Positions 10,950 through 23,381 of a stretch of DNA of 64,000 nucleotides are shown here, in pieces; position 1 is the first letter of the stretch, and every line of letters starts with the position of its first letter. The DNA comes from Casuarina equisetifolia (lineage: Eukaryota > Streptophyta > Magnoliopsida > Fagales > Casuarinaceae). Below the pieces are notes generated by a model. It ran no database searches and was not told where the DNA came from. It saw only the letters and a list, made by a program, of their open reading frames with translations. A program made the translations under genes and the position numbers. The stretch is taken from the NCBI GenBank assembly GCA_028551475.1, contig CM052354.1, positions 124,001-188,000 on the forward strand. The letters run 5' to 3'.

Positions 10950-11355
10950 AGTTTTCATTACAAGTAAATTAAATTTACACCAATATGTAAGTACACTAAT
11001 CAATGAATAAACCTATAATTGATTTAATCACAAAATCTGCAAGTACACATATGTTAAATTATAAAATGAGAATATAAATCTAATATAGAACAAACAAGAG
11101 AGAGGTGTTGATTTGCTTTTTATGCCATCAACAGGATAAGCCTTTTAGAACACTAGTTTTTGTTACAAGTAAATTAAATTTACACCAATATATTAAGTGC
11201 AACAATCAACGAATAACCCTAAATTTCATTTTAATCACAAGATCTACAAGTACATATGTTAATTTATAAAATTAGAATATAAATCTAATATATAAGAAAC
11301 AAAAGAGAGACGTTGATTTGATTTTTATGCCATCAACACGACAAGCCTTTCTAGC
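10950..11355. repeat. Tandem pair of about 205-bp units
   Basis: 'cattacaagtaaattaaatttacacca' to 'agagag..gttgattt' occurs at about 10958-11155 and again at 11162-11350. Further single copies are at 36275-36425 and partly at 52090-52160. Non-coding. Confidence 0.65.
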
Positions 11356-11405
11356 CCTCTCTCTAGCTCGCTTTCTAGCCTTCCTAGCCTTTCTAGCCTA
11401 CTTTG
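11345..11405. repeat. Short CTAGCC-type repeat
   Basis: About seven degenerate 'tctagcc' units in 60 bp at the end of the preceding unit. Confidence 0.6.
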
Positions 11406-12945
11406 AGCCTATTGTCCCATAACGAAACTACATGAACAAGTAGACAGTATACAATCTCTTTAGAGAATTAAAGTGACATCATCTCGTTTGAAAATTGAAG
11501 TAACATCCTTTCCAATTAATTGGGTTCAACAACTTTAGCTAATGCCTTTTTAAAATGTCGCAGCAAAATTCTTTGCTTCATTTGGTCTAATTTGCTTTAA
11601 CTTTTTTTTTTCCTTTAAGAAATTGAAGTAGTATGAGTTCATTCCATTTCCTATATAAAATAGAAGTAGACATTCTTTGCTTAATTGTCCTATTCACTTT
11701 AGCTTTTGTCATCTTCATCAACAAAAAGCAACATTCTTCTTTTTTGTTTCTCATGTAACATGATATGGGCACATAGTCCCTTCTCATCCAAATCTTGCAT
11801 GCAAGAAATGAACCCGTGTTGTCACCTATGAAGAAAAAAGATGGATGTCCAACATTCTCGTCCTCTTTGGCGTACAGTGCATCCATTTATGTGACAATGT
11901 GTATGATCTTATTAATTGTACTCATATCATGCTAATGCAATACATATCTTATATCTTATTTTTTATAGTGAAGTTACATTAATAGCTAGACACTCTACAA
12001 TCTTTTTAAGAAAAACTATAATAACATTCTTTCCAATTCATTGGATTCAATCAACTTTAGCTTGACTTTCTTTATAATATTAATGCAACATTCTATCATT
12101 CTACTTCTTATAGACAAAAGAAGCAACATTCTTTGCTTTATTTGGTATAATTTGCTTTTACCTTTTCCTTTCATTAGAAAATTAAAGCAACAAACTTTGA
12201 TTTCACTTTCCATAGAAAATATATATGACATACTTTGCTTGACTATGCCTTATTTGTTTGGCGATTTTCTTCTTCAGAAATCAAAGAACATTCCTTCATT
12301 TTGTCCCGTATGTAACATGATATGAGCACATGATCACTTCTCACCCAAATGTTGCATCTAAGAAAGTAACCAATTACGTTACTTAGGAAGAAAAAAATAT
12401 GGATGTCCCACATTCTTGTTCTTTTGGGCAAATAGGTGTCTCTATTGATAATGGTATGATTACATTACTTTTGTTGCTATATTGCCAATGCAAAACAAGT
12501 TTGATAGCCAAATGCACCATAACAAAACTAAATGAATGCATAGACACTATAATCTCTTAAGACAATTAAAGTGACATTTTTTTTTTCCAATTAATTGGGT
12601 TCCACAAACTTTAGCTTGTGATTTTTTAGAATATTAAAGCAACCTTTTGCTTCATTTGGCCTAATTTGCTTTGAACTTTTTTCTTCTTTACAAAATTGAA
12701 TCAACATACTTTCGTTCTGTTTTCACATAAAATAGAAGTAACATTCTTTACTTGATTGTGTTTTTTTTTGCTTTAGGTTTTTTCTTCTTAAGAAATTAAA
12801 GCAATATTCTTTCCTTTAGTTCCTCATGTGGCATGATATGGGGCACATGTTTCCTTCTCACTCAAATCTTGCACTTTAAGAAATGAACCCATGATGCTAC
12901 TTATGAAGGAAAAAGTTGGATGTCCAACATTCTTAGCAATATTAA
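11400..12945. repeat. Three tandem units of about 540 bp
   Basis: Each unit contains a purine/pyrimidine-skewed part ('ctaatttgcttt.aactttt') and ends with a marker like 'atgtaacatgatatgggcacat'...'ggatgtccaacattct'. The markers lie near 11745-11865, 12305-12420 and 12820-12940. Single copies of the marker occur upstream of gene A (10225), gene C (22785), near 52790 and near 54940. No coding frame. Confidence 0.65.
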
Positions 12946-13889
12946 ATGCCTTTTTTCCAACATTGTAAGAGGCATGTATAGGCTAGTGCACTATATCTAA
13001 ATTTTCTCTTTATTACATCACAAATATAGAATTTAGTAATAAGCAACGAACCAAATAGTTTAAGGATCATCATTAACATTATCATTCTTCTTGACTACCT
13101 ACAAGTTGATTAACACAACCAATTAAACTTAGCTCTAATCATTATGTCAATAAATACAATTAACAATTATTTGTGATAAAAGAAAATTAATAAATATTCT
13201 ATTTAGATATTAATTTTAACATGTAATGAAAAAATAGACTAGTTATCTAATCTATAACCTAAATTTTGTAATGTGTATTAGTATGTATTGTAAATTTATA
13301 TAACATATGTTACATAAGATACAAGTATGATACATGTGGATCACACACACAGAGAGAATATGCCATACTATTACTTATAGATATGATTGATGATAATGCA
13401 TCTATGACTAAGTTATACTTGTCCTTCATTAAAAAATTGATTTCATAATGTTCTCCATTGGGTCCAAGAAGCCCAAAATTGAAAAACATCTCTAGAACTT
13501 TTTGGGATTTCTAAATCACTTAGATTTTCTTAATTATTTAGATTTTGTTAATTGTTTGGAAATTCATTAGTTGCTTGATTTCCTTAGTTTTTGGGATTCT
13601 CTAATTGTTTGAAATTCCTTAGTTGTTTGGGATTCCTTAAATGTTAGGTTTAGTTCCTTGTATAAAGGAAGAGTCTTTTCAATTATAAATAGAGTTTTGT
13701 TTTGAGCAAAAGAAAAAACTTTAAGTTATTTGTTCAACTTGCATCCTTATTCCAACTTTTCCAAAGATTGATAGTGGAGTATCCTCCTTGAACAATGACT
13801 TAGTCTTTATGTCTTAGAGTTGTTTCTTGACATCTATCTTTTGCTTTTGTTTTTGTCCTTTCACATCCTTGAATGGTAACTTATACTTT
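12946..13889. repeat. AT-rich duplicated spacer (partner of 39490-40260)
   Basis: Matches 39490-40260 in order ('gctagtgcactatatctaaattttctctt', 'agtttaaggatcatcatta', 'ttgttttgagcaaaa'). Positions 13490-13640 hold short internal repeats around 'ttagttgtttgg'. No gene seen. Confidence 0.65.
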
Positions 13890-16369
13890 ATGTCTTAGGG
13901 TTGTGTCTTGGCACATATTTATTTAGTTTTCTTTTTCTTAAGCTTATGTTTTAGCCTTTTATTTTTGTTTTTCCCTTTTTCTTCTTACCCAAACACATCT
14001 TTTCTCACTAAAAACACTCAAAAACCAGAAAACAACTATCAAATATTAATCTTAAACTGAGCTCACTCAAGCTTGTGACCAAATCCGCATCATATGATGT
14101 ATAATATATAATTTTTCTGGACACTAGTATATGTTACATGCATGTGTACCATATAGGACATACAATATACTATATTAGATATTAAATAGGCTATCCACTA
14201 TGGACTTAGAAAGTATAATGGATAACCATTATTTGTTTCTTGATTAGTAAAAAACGTATTGGTAAAAAGTATTCGATAAAGAAGTTAATAGAAATGTTAA
14301 GGTATCATCATGTATTAAAAAAAAAATTATTAGAAATGATGCGCTATCTTTGCCGATATCTTTTATGTCTAGAATTCTGTTCCAACAACTAAATGTCACC
14401 ATTATTCTTTCCTCGGCGATGACCTTTATTTTCCTCTGTTCACAAAAAAAAAAGAAAAAAAGAAAAAACTAATTATCAACCATCTTTCCTCGTCATGAAG
14501 AGTTATACAGATTTTGGTAATGTGCTTCTCGCCGTCTTTGCTGACCTCATTCAAGTCACCACCTTCATGTCTACTTTGTCTTAACCTTTTTTCATTACCT
14601 TTATATTGGGTGAAAGAATTTAGTGAGTGCTTAGCTCAACATCCACAATTTTGAAGTACATGAGTTCCAAAGTCTTTTAATGAAAGCCTTTATTGGTGCA
14701 CAAAAACATTGATACAATACCATGACCATAAGCGGGCAACAACTTCCAAAAACAGAACACCAAATGAGAGATCTCACGAATTCACTGGCACAATATTTTA
14801 AAACAGTACGAACATACTTAAAAGACCACATTCACTGATAAATTTCCATATGAAGCACTATGTCGCAAAAAGTTCCAACTTATTTTCAAGTAGACCCGGA
14901 AGTCACTGCAAGTATATTTTTAGACCGTTATTGGTAGATGAGGGCTGGTTTAGGAAATTGAATATGGAATCATCCAAATTGAAATTGGACTCCTATTAGT
15001 TACTTTTGGTGTGGGAATCAGGCATCACTATATAAGGGAAACAGTTATAAATGGGGAAATTGAAATGATGCACTCAAGCTCTTAAAATCAGTTTGGTAAA
15101 TTTGTTCACCTAAGCCCCTCGACAACATCAACATGAAATTCTGGTTCTGGGTGATTTGTTGAACCATGTGGTTAGTGTAGCCGATGCTTTAACCGGAGAG
15201 GAGTCGTAATGAGTGAAAATCCAACATATGAGGCAAGAGAGAAATCCAGGATTAGAATACAGGTCTTACTCCTTCCAAGGAGCCATGCCGTAATTTTCCT
15301 GCAAACAATAGAACCTATAAACTTATTTCTTTCAACCGTACAACACAATTTCGGGTCGATCCAGCAAATAATAAAACCAGTTCTTTTCTCTACCTTTGAG
15401 ACCATTACAGTGTCCAAAGCCCTAAACCTTCTTTTGCTGGTCGTTCTTGCTTTGACAAAAAGCCCACTCATAAGTACAGACATGATGAAAAATCTCACAA
15501 GCAGAATATCTAATTATACTCTCAAGATTTCACGCCTAGATACTCTCACACAAAACAAATAAAGTCAAAAGACAACACTCATTCACGAATTTTCCACTCT
15601 CGGGGGTTATTCTTACAAACATTCCACGGAATCGGAAGGATACCCAACATCTATGTGACTCTAACTTATATCTGGGGCCAAACAGTTCAGCAGACTTTCC
15701 TCTCCAAACCACACATATGGTGGCCGAAGGAGGCAAAGGAGAATGAAGTTAGGAAGCAAGGGAAAGAGAGTGGAAGAGGTGGCCGAGAGAGAGAGAAGAA
15801 ATACGAAATGTGGGGGCTCAAGCCGTTTCCTCTTGAGGAAGAAGTTCCTGGCTTTGTTTGCTCTGGTCCTCGAGTGGTTCTTTTGGAAGAAATTTCCGAT
15901 CAATACTTCTTTGCTTTGCACGGACACACGCAGCCAAAACAAACAATAACATAAAAAACGAGACCGCAACTTTGCATTTTTAGAAAATGAGACCGCAACT
16001 TTGCATTTTTAGAACCCGGAAAAGTGATGCACACTGCTGTAATGAAAGACAAAGAGGCCACTGTGACGAGGGGTTCCAAAACAAGCGAACTAATATATCC
16101 AGAAGGGAGGAGGATGGCTAATATGATTAGTAGAGAGAAGAAGTATATAGCATTCACCACCGTCAGAAGGGCGAAGGCGGATGTGGCCATGATGGTTGAC
16201 CCGGCAGCGTGTAATAGTTTACCTGTAGAACTGGACGAACTAGCTGCAGGTAAATAATAGTCTTCTTGCCCAGTCCCTCCCGGAGGGGAGAGGGTTGCTT
16301 GCAAGATAACTGTTATAACCAGCGTAACAACTACCAACAAGGCCTCGCGACTATTATCAGTGAGTTGCT
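13890..16369. repeat. Segmental duplication, copy 1 (with relic B)
   Basis: Collinear with 18960-21402 from 'gtcttagggttgtgtcttggc' to 'atcagtgagttgctt'. In the portions I compared, differences are about 1 per 100 bp. The copy contains flank sequence plus the 3' end of an ankyrin gene and stops abruptly at 16369. Confidence 0.9.
15900..16369 (-). pseudogene. Relic B: PGG-domain exon fragment
   Basis: Minus strand gives LLVVVTLVITVILQATLSPPGG, then GKLLHAAGSTIMATSAFALL and two further hydrophobic spans. This is the PGG membrane module, nearly identical to gene C. Upstream of 16369 the rest of exon 2, the intron and exon 1 are missing; the sequence jumps to flank material at about 16372. A tandem duplication of about 26 bp ('gcaactttgcatttttaga', 15965-16015) changes the C-terminal frame. 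With no ankyrin repeats and no promoter it is a truncated duplicate. Confidence 0.9.
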
Positions 16370-16371
16370 TA

Positions 16372-18955
16372 GACAGTATAATGGATAACCATAATTTGTT
16401 TCTTGATTAGTAAAAAACGTATTGGTAAAAAATATTCGATAAAGAAGTTAATAGAAATGTTAACATATCGTCGTGTATTAAAAAAACATTTTATTAAAAA
16501 TGATGCACTATCGTTGCCGATATCTTTTATGTCTAGAATTCTGTTCCAACAACTAAATGTCACCATTATTCTTTCCTCGACGACGACCTTTTTTTTTTTT
16601 TCCCCTCTGTTCACAAAAAAGAAACAAAAAACCAAAAAGCTAATTATCAACCATCTTTCCTCATCATGAAGAGTTATACAGATTTTGGTAATGTGCTTGT
16701 CGCCGTCTTTGCTGACCTTATTCAAGTCACCACCTTCATGTCTACTTTGTCTTAACCTTTTTTTCATTACCTTTATTTTGGGTGAAAGAATTGAGTGAGT
16801 GCTTAGCTCAACGTCCACAGTTTTTAGGTACATGAGTTGCAAGTTTTTAATGAAAAGCCTTTGTTGATGCAGAAATACATTAATACAATACATATTTTCA
16901 CCAAATTTCATTTTGTACATGGGCAGAATGTAATAGAAAATGATTTCAAAACAAAACAATTAACATTCTAATCATATTGGTTAAAATAAGAAAAATTTTA
17001 CCAAAAAGAACTTCTTTATTTCAAAATATAAAATTTTCATAAGAAAATATCATTTTGAATAAGATTCTAAAGCTTTCAACTTTTATATTTTTATAATTTT
17101 TATAATTTTACGGTATGCTCCTATGCTTTTGTACACTACTTTTTATTAATGCACTCTTACATTTTCAACAAAAAAAAATACCATGACAAAAAAACAGAAC
17201 ACCAAATGAGAGATCTCACGAATTCACTCGTACAATATTTTAAAATATTACAAACATACTTAAAAAAACACACTGGCTTATAAATTTCTATTTGAAGCAC
17301 TATGTCATACAAAGTTCCAACTAATTTTGAAATAGGCCCTAAAGTTGCTGCAAGTGTATTCTTAGGCCGTTGTTGGTGGATGAGGGCTGGTTGGCGAAGG
17401 ACAACTAACCAAAAGAAGCGTGAAGCGTGAATGCGTGATCTAACTACACTTTGAAATTGGACTCCTATTAGTTACTTTTGGTGCGGGCATCAGGCATCAC
17501 TATATAAGGGAAACAATTATAAATGGGGAAATTGAAATGATGCACTCCAGCTCTTAAAATCAGTTTGGTAAATTTGTTCACTAAAGCTCCTCGACAACAT
17601 CAACAAGAAATTCTATAAGAGAATATTGGAGGAGTCGCAGCAAAGCACATTAAGACGAGTACTAGAGTAATGCACTTTGTTAGGTGGCAGAGCAAGGCCA
17701 AAACACGAAGCTGGGGTTATCTACATAAGTGTAAGGGTAGGTAATAGTTGAAGGAGAGGAAATACCTCCACCTTTCATCTATCATTGCCTCTATTTGACT
17801 TTGAGAAAGAGCAAGGAGAGATGGAGCTAGGTTCTTTTGCGATTTTTGCATCCATTTCTTTATGTTTTCTATAACCAATTTGTATTAGGTTTTTGCTGGA
17901 ACCTTTGATGTATAAAACTTGAAGAGTTGCAACCCAAAACCAGTTGAATGTTTGTTTTGTGTGGTTTGGTAGTGTTGTACTCTGCACTTTATTATTGACG
18001 TGGTCTGTTTTCCTCGGTTGCTGATCTGTAGTAGGAAAAGAGCTGTAGATTCTTCTCTGGTTTTGGGTGATTTGAGCCATGTGGTTAGTGTAGCCGATGC
18101 TTTAACTGGAGAGGAGTCGTAATGAGTGAAAATCCAATATATGAGGCAAGAGAGAAACCCAGGAGTAGAATACCGGCCTTACTCCTTCCAAGGAGCCATG
18201 CCGTAATTTTCCAGCAAACAACAGAACCTGTAAACATATTTCTTTCAACTGTACAATACAACTTCCAGCCGATCCAGCAAATAATGAAACCAGTTCCTTT
18301 CCCTACCTTTGAGACCACTTCAGTGTCAAAAGCCCTAAACCTCTTTTGCTGGTCGTTCTCACAAGCAGAATACGTAATTATACATATCAAGACCTCACTC
18401 CTAAACAGTCTCACACAACAGACACACTCAAAAGACAACACTCATTCACGAATTCTCCACTCTCACGCGTTATTCTTACAGACATTCCACTGTATAGTAA
18501 GGATACCCACAATCTCTATGACTCTAGCTTATAGCAGGTTTATTGAATATGGCAGCATGCAACCTTCTGTTTCTAAGTTTAAAGCGTTTGATTTGGTATA
18601 CAATCTGATTGAATAAGGAATCTCGAGGGGTGTGTAAATAGAGCAGATAAAACCTAAGTATTGAAACTACAATAAGAAGATGAGTGACAAAACTCAGGAT
18701 TTGTGAACAAAAGTGAGTGCGGAAAATATTTATAAAACATAACTAAAAAGTTGAAAACAAACTCTCTTAATTCAAAAGAAGCAGAAAAAGAAGAAGAAAT
18801 AAGAGAAATTTGCATGGACATAGGGCCAAGTTACCCTGCTATGATTCGCAGAAGATAGAACACGATGAAAGCAAAAGAAGAAAGAGTAAAGAGTGGCGAG
18901 TAAACTTAAAATGGTTTTACTTGCTTTACTTTATGTTCTACAATCATTCAGCCCC
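16372..18955. repeat. Third copy of the ankyrin downstream module
   Basis: From 'agacagtataatggataacc' it follows 14206 and 19280. From 17600 to 18950 it follows 41210-43315. An extra segment at about 16890-17175 is absent from the other copies. The match to the 43.3 kb copy ends abruptly at about 18955 ('tctacaatcattca'), where the 18960 duplication starts. No supported gene: the reading frames here are not conserved among copies. Confidence 0.75.
16890..17175 (+). mobile_element. Family R2 insertion, LINE-tail-like, about 285 bp
   Basis: Interrupts 'acaata/ccatgac', which is uninterrupted at 14720 and 19775. It ends 'tttttattaatgcactcttacattttcaacaaaaaaaaa', like a LINE 3' end with a poly-A tail. 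Related copies lie at 57985-58480 and 59320-59715, and inverted at 57590-57710 and 60965-61100. I see at most a 3-4 bp flanking duplication, so the class is uncertain. Confidence 0.55.
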
Positions 18956-18959
18956 TTTG

Positions 18960-21402
18960 AGTCTTAGGGTTGTGTCTTGGCACATATTTATTTAGTTTTC
19001 TTTTTTTAAGCTAATTTTTTAGCCTTTTATTTTTGTTTTTCCCTTTTTCTTCTTACCCGAACACACCTTTTCTCACTAAAAACACTCAAAAACCAGAAAA
19101 CAACTATCAAATATTAACCTTAAACTTAGCTCACTCAATCTTGTGACCAAATCCGCATCATATGATGTATAATATATATTTTTTCTGGACACTAGTATAT
19201 GTTACATGCATGTGTACGATATAAGACATACAATATACTATATTAGATAGGAAATAGGCTTTCCACTGTGGACTTAGAAAGTATAATGGATAACCATTAT
19301 TTGTTTCTTGATTAGTAAAAAACGTATTGGTAAAAAGTATTCGATAAAGAAGTTAATAGAAATGTTAAGATATCATCGTGCATTAAAAAAAAAATTATTA
19401 GAAATGATGCACTATCGTTGCCGATATCTTTTATGTCTAGAATTCTGTTCCAACAACTAAATGTCACCATTATTCTTTCCTCGACGACGACCTTTATTTT
19501 CCTCTGTTCACAAAAAAAAAAAAAAACTAATTATCAACCATCTTTCCTCGTCATGAAGAGTTATACAGATTTTGGTAATGTGCTTCTCGCCGTCTTTGCT
19601 GACCTCATTCAAGTCACCACATTCATGTCTACTTTGTCTTAACCTTTTGTCATTACCTTTATATTGGGTGAAAGAATTTAGTGAGTGCTTAGCTCAACAT
19701 CCACAATTTTGAAGTACATGAGTTGCAAAGTCTTTTAATGAAAGCCTTTATTGGTGCACAAATACATTGATACAATACCATGACCATAAGCGTGGCAACA
19801 ACTTCCAAAAACAGAACACCAAATGAGAGATCTCACGAATTCACTGGCACAATATTTTAAAACAGTACGAACATACTTAAAAGACCACATTCACTTATAA
19901 ATTTCCATACGAAGCACTATGTCGTAAAAAGTAGACCCGAAAGTCACTGCAAGTATATTTTTAGACCGTTATTGGTAGATGAGGGCTGGTTTAGGAAATT
20001 GAATATGGAATCATCCAAATTGAAATTGGACTCCTATTAGTTACTTTTGGTGTGGGCATCAGGCATCACTATATAAGGGAAACAGTTATAAATGGGGAAA
20101 TTGAAATGATGCACTCAAGCTCTTAAAACCAGTTTGGTAAATTTGTTCACCTAAGCCCCTCGACAACATCAACATGAAATTCTGGTTCTGGGTGATTTGT
20201 TGAACCATGTGGTTAGTGTAGCCGATGCTTTAACCGGAGAGGAGTCGTAATGAGTGAAAATCCAACATATGAGGCAAGAGAGAAATCCAGGATTAGAATA
20301 CAGGTCTTACTCCTTCCAAGGAGCCATGCCGTAATTTTCCTGCAAACAACAGAACCTATAAACTTATTTCTTTCAACCGTACAACACAATTTCGGGTCGA
20401 TCCAGCAAATAATAAAACCAGTTCTTTTCTCTACCTTTGAGACCATTACAGTGTCAAAACCCCTAAATCTTCTTTTGCTGGTCGTTCTTGCTTTGACAAA
20501 AAGCCCACTCATAAGTACGGACATGATGAAAAATCTCACAAGCAGAATATCTAATTATACTCTCAAGATTTCACGCCTAGATACTCTCACACAAAACAAA
20601 TAAAGTCAAAAGACAACACTCATTCACGAATTTTCCACTCTCGGGGGTTATTCTTACAAACATTCCACGGAATCGGAAGGATACCCAACATCTATGTGAC
20701 TCTAACTTATATCTGGGGCCAAACAGTTCAGCAGACTTTCCTCTCCAAACCACACATATGGTGGCCGAAGGAGGCAAAGGAGAATGAAGTTAGGAAGCAA
20801 GGGAAAGAGAGTGGAAGAGGTGGCCGAGAGAGAGAGAGGGATACGAAATGTGGGGGCTCAAGCCGTTTCCTCGAGGAAGAAGTTCCTCGTTATGTTTGCT
20901 CTGGTCCTCGAGTGGTTCTTTTGGAAGAAATTTCCGATCAATTCTTCTTTGCTCTGCACAGACTCACGCAGCCAAAACAAAAAATAACATAAAAAACGAG
21001 AAAGATAAAGATAGAAAATGAGACCGCAATTTTGCAGTTTTAGAACCCGTAAAAGTGATGCACACTGCTGTAATGAAAGACAAAGAGGCCACTATGACGG
21101 GAGGCTCCAAAACAAGGGAACTAATATATCCAGAAGGGAGGAGGATGGCTAATATGATTAGTAGAGAGAAGAAGTATATAGCATTCACCACCGTCAGAAG
21201 GGCGAAGGCGGATGTGGCCATGATGGTTGACCCGGCAGCGTGTAATAGTTTACCTGTAGAGCTGGACGAACTAGCTGCAGGTAAATAATAGTCTTCTTGC
21301 CAAGTTCCTCCCGGAGGGGAGAGGGTTGCTTGCAAGATAACTGTTATAACCAGCGTAACAACTACCAACAAGGCCTCGCGACTATTATCAGTGAGTTGCT
21401 TC
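18960..21402. repeat. Segmental duplication, copy 2 (with the 3' part of gene C)
   Basis: Partner of 13890-16369. Here the sequence runs on past 21402 into the rest of gene C, so this copy retains the original arrangement. Confidence 0.9.
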
Positions 21403-22568
21403 CTCTCACGCCGGAAGAATATATATGACTTCTGATCAATTTGGAAAGGAAATCTAACTAGATTTACAAGTCTATCGAGGTGAAAAACAAGAGTTCTCTT
21501 TTGAGGTTTGGCACGACGCAATAACTCCTCCCTACTGGATAGTCCTTTCAAGATGTCAAACGCTGTACGATCATTTACATCTTTGACGCCTTTTTTAACT
21601 CCACAATCCAGTAACCGGCCCACGACCTGCATAAAGTAGAAACACAAAATTAATCATAAGAGATGAACAAAAAGAAAAAGCAATCGTACTAGAAGATTGA
21701 AGTCCATTCTCCCCTTTTAATAAAAACATAAATGAAGATGACTTGTCTCATTTTGACTTTTAGATGCTGCAATGTGCAAGAGAGTATTGCCTTCTTCATC
21801 CTTCAAGTTCAGCAAAGTACTTTCCCAAGAAGAGTATCTTTAAAGCAAGCCCGCTTAAGGCAGTTTAGTAGGAAACGAAAAGCGTCAAAGTTATTGTTTT
21901 TCAGGGCAATATGCAGAGCACTCTCATTCTGAGTTGTAAGGTCCAAGATGAACTCTGGTTCTTTACACAGAAATTCAGCCAAAAGATTTTTGCTTCCTGT
22001 TTTAGCAGTATAATGCAAAAGAGTCAAACCCTCCTTTCCTTGGAGACAAAGAAGATCTTTATCAACCTTAAGTAGCATGAGTGCCAAGTGGGGTTGGTCG
22101 TTTTCCAAATCAAGTTGCACAGCAGGGTGGCCCTCTTTATTCAGCTTGCTTCCAAACAAAGGCTTCAACCTCAGGATCTCCAAGGCAAACTTGGTGTGCC
22201 CTGCAGACACTGCAGCATGTAGGGGAGTCTCGACAAATGGAATCTTACCAAACTTTTCTAAAACATCTGGATCGCTCTGTGTCAATGAATACAATTCATC
22301 AATGTTTCCTTTTTCAGCAACACTTAAGCAGGCATCTATACTTCTTTGCTGGGCAGCAGTACTGGACCCCGCATCAATACTTTTTTGTTGAGAAATAACT
22401 GCAGCAGTTGAAATCGCATCAATGCTTTTTTGCTGACTACAAATAACAGTCAAAATTGCATCAATGGTTTTTTGTTGAGTAGTAGCAGAGCGCAAAATTG
22501 AATCAATACTTCTTTCTAGGGTTAAGGCTTTCTAGTTCAAGTGCAGCATCACTCGAATCCGAAGCCAT
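20964..22568 (-). pseudogene. Gene C: ankyrin-repeat/PGG-domain protein, TE-free but damaged
   Basis: ATG at 22568 (MASDSSDAALELESLN). An indel near 22515 shifts the frame before a repeated N-terminal segment (QQKTIDAIL, QQKSIDAIS, QQKSIDAGS, QQRSIDACL). Ankyrin repeats follow: VETPLHAAVSAGHT, LTLLHYTAKTGS, NESALHIALKN. Near 21840 another 1-bp change shifts the frame at FKD..SSWES. Exon 1 should end at 21747, but the donor reads ACAAGT instead of GTAAGT. Exon 2 (21626-20964) encodes VVGRLLDCGVKKG, a PGG domain (ATLSPPGGTWQEDYY) and hydrophobic spans consistent with four membrane helices. It stops at TGA 20964, about 30 residues before the end used by gene D. Family members are membrane signalling proteins. 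This is the most complete uninterrupted copy, yet probably not productive as read. Confidence 0.85.
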
Positions 22569-22677
22569 TTGGGGTTGAGTGATAGTCAATCAGGCAGATA
22601 AGAGGAAATGCTTGTAAAAGTTTCTAAAAACGTGGCAATGTGGAGTGCTATTGTGCAAATGAGAGACGGGGCGTTCT

Positions 22678-22686
22678 CTTTTTACA
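22678..22686 (-). promoter_or_regulatory. Degenerate TATA site of gene C
   Basis: Minus-strand CCCTGTAAAAAG aligns with CCCTATAAAAAG upstream of gene D and CCCTATAAAG upstream of gene A. One A-to-G change removes the TATA core. Confidence 0.5.
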
Positions 22687-23381
22687 GGGGTGAATCGTCA
22701 TTGGCTTTGTTACAAACCTTTTTAGTAAACACGCAACTAGCTACATGGGAAGAAGGGGTAGCTAGAACATTGATCAATTTGAAAGAAGGGCACGTGATCG
22801 CCTACATCTTGCATCTAAGAATTGAACATATGATGCTACTTACAAAATGAAAAAAAGATAGATATTCCACATTCTTGTCATCTTAGTCTAATAGGTACAA
22901 TTACAACCTTCTATCTGACAATGCATGCAATTATATAAAGTTGTGTTTATATCATGCCAATGTAATGCACATTTTGTAGGTTGTTGTCCCATAATGGAGC
23001 TATGTGAATAAATAAACACATCATAATCTCTTTAGGAAACAAAAGTGACATTCTCTCCAATTTATTAGATTCAATTAGATTTTTCTTTTTTAAAAGAATA
23101 GAGACAATACCTTAACAAATTTTATTAACACCAACAAGATTAGGTAAAATAATCATACACCGTATAAGTACAAAAAGGTGGGTAAATTCAATTAGATTTA
23201 GCTTTTGTTTCCCTAAAATATTATAACATCATTCTTTGCTTGAGTTTGTCTTATTAACTTTTGACTTTTTTTGTTCTTTAAAATATTAAACCAATATTCT
23301 TTTTCCTTTTTAATGACCTCAGTATATGAGAATCTTGTGGATATAGAATCTTGTTTATATCATGTCGATGCAATTCGCATC
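22687..23381. repeat. Upstream module of gene C
   Basis: Same upstream repeat as at 10130-10850, interrupted by a short LINE fragment (23083-23185) and then by the Athila element at 23382. No gene. Confidence 0.65.
23069..23199 (-). mobile_element. Short 5'-truncated LINE fragment with 14-bp target duplication
   Basis: ATTCAATTAGATTT at 23069-23082 is repeated at 23186-23199. The 103 bp between them resemble the 3' end of the LINE at 37325-38180: on the minus strand 'cttgttggt.ttaataaaatttgtta' followed by a T-rich/A-rich tail. Extreme 5' truncation is common for LINEs. Confidence 0.8.

Noticed and set aside
15209..15562. 117-codon frame, repeated nearly identically at 20250-20603
   Set aside because: It is preserved only because the whole segment is recently duplicated. 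The older copies at 2250, 18060 and 42420 do not keep the frame.
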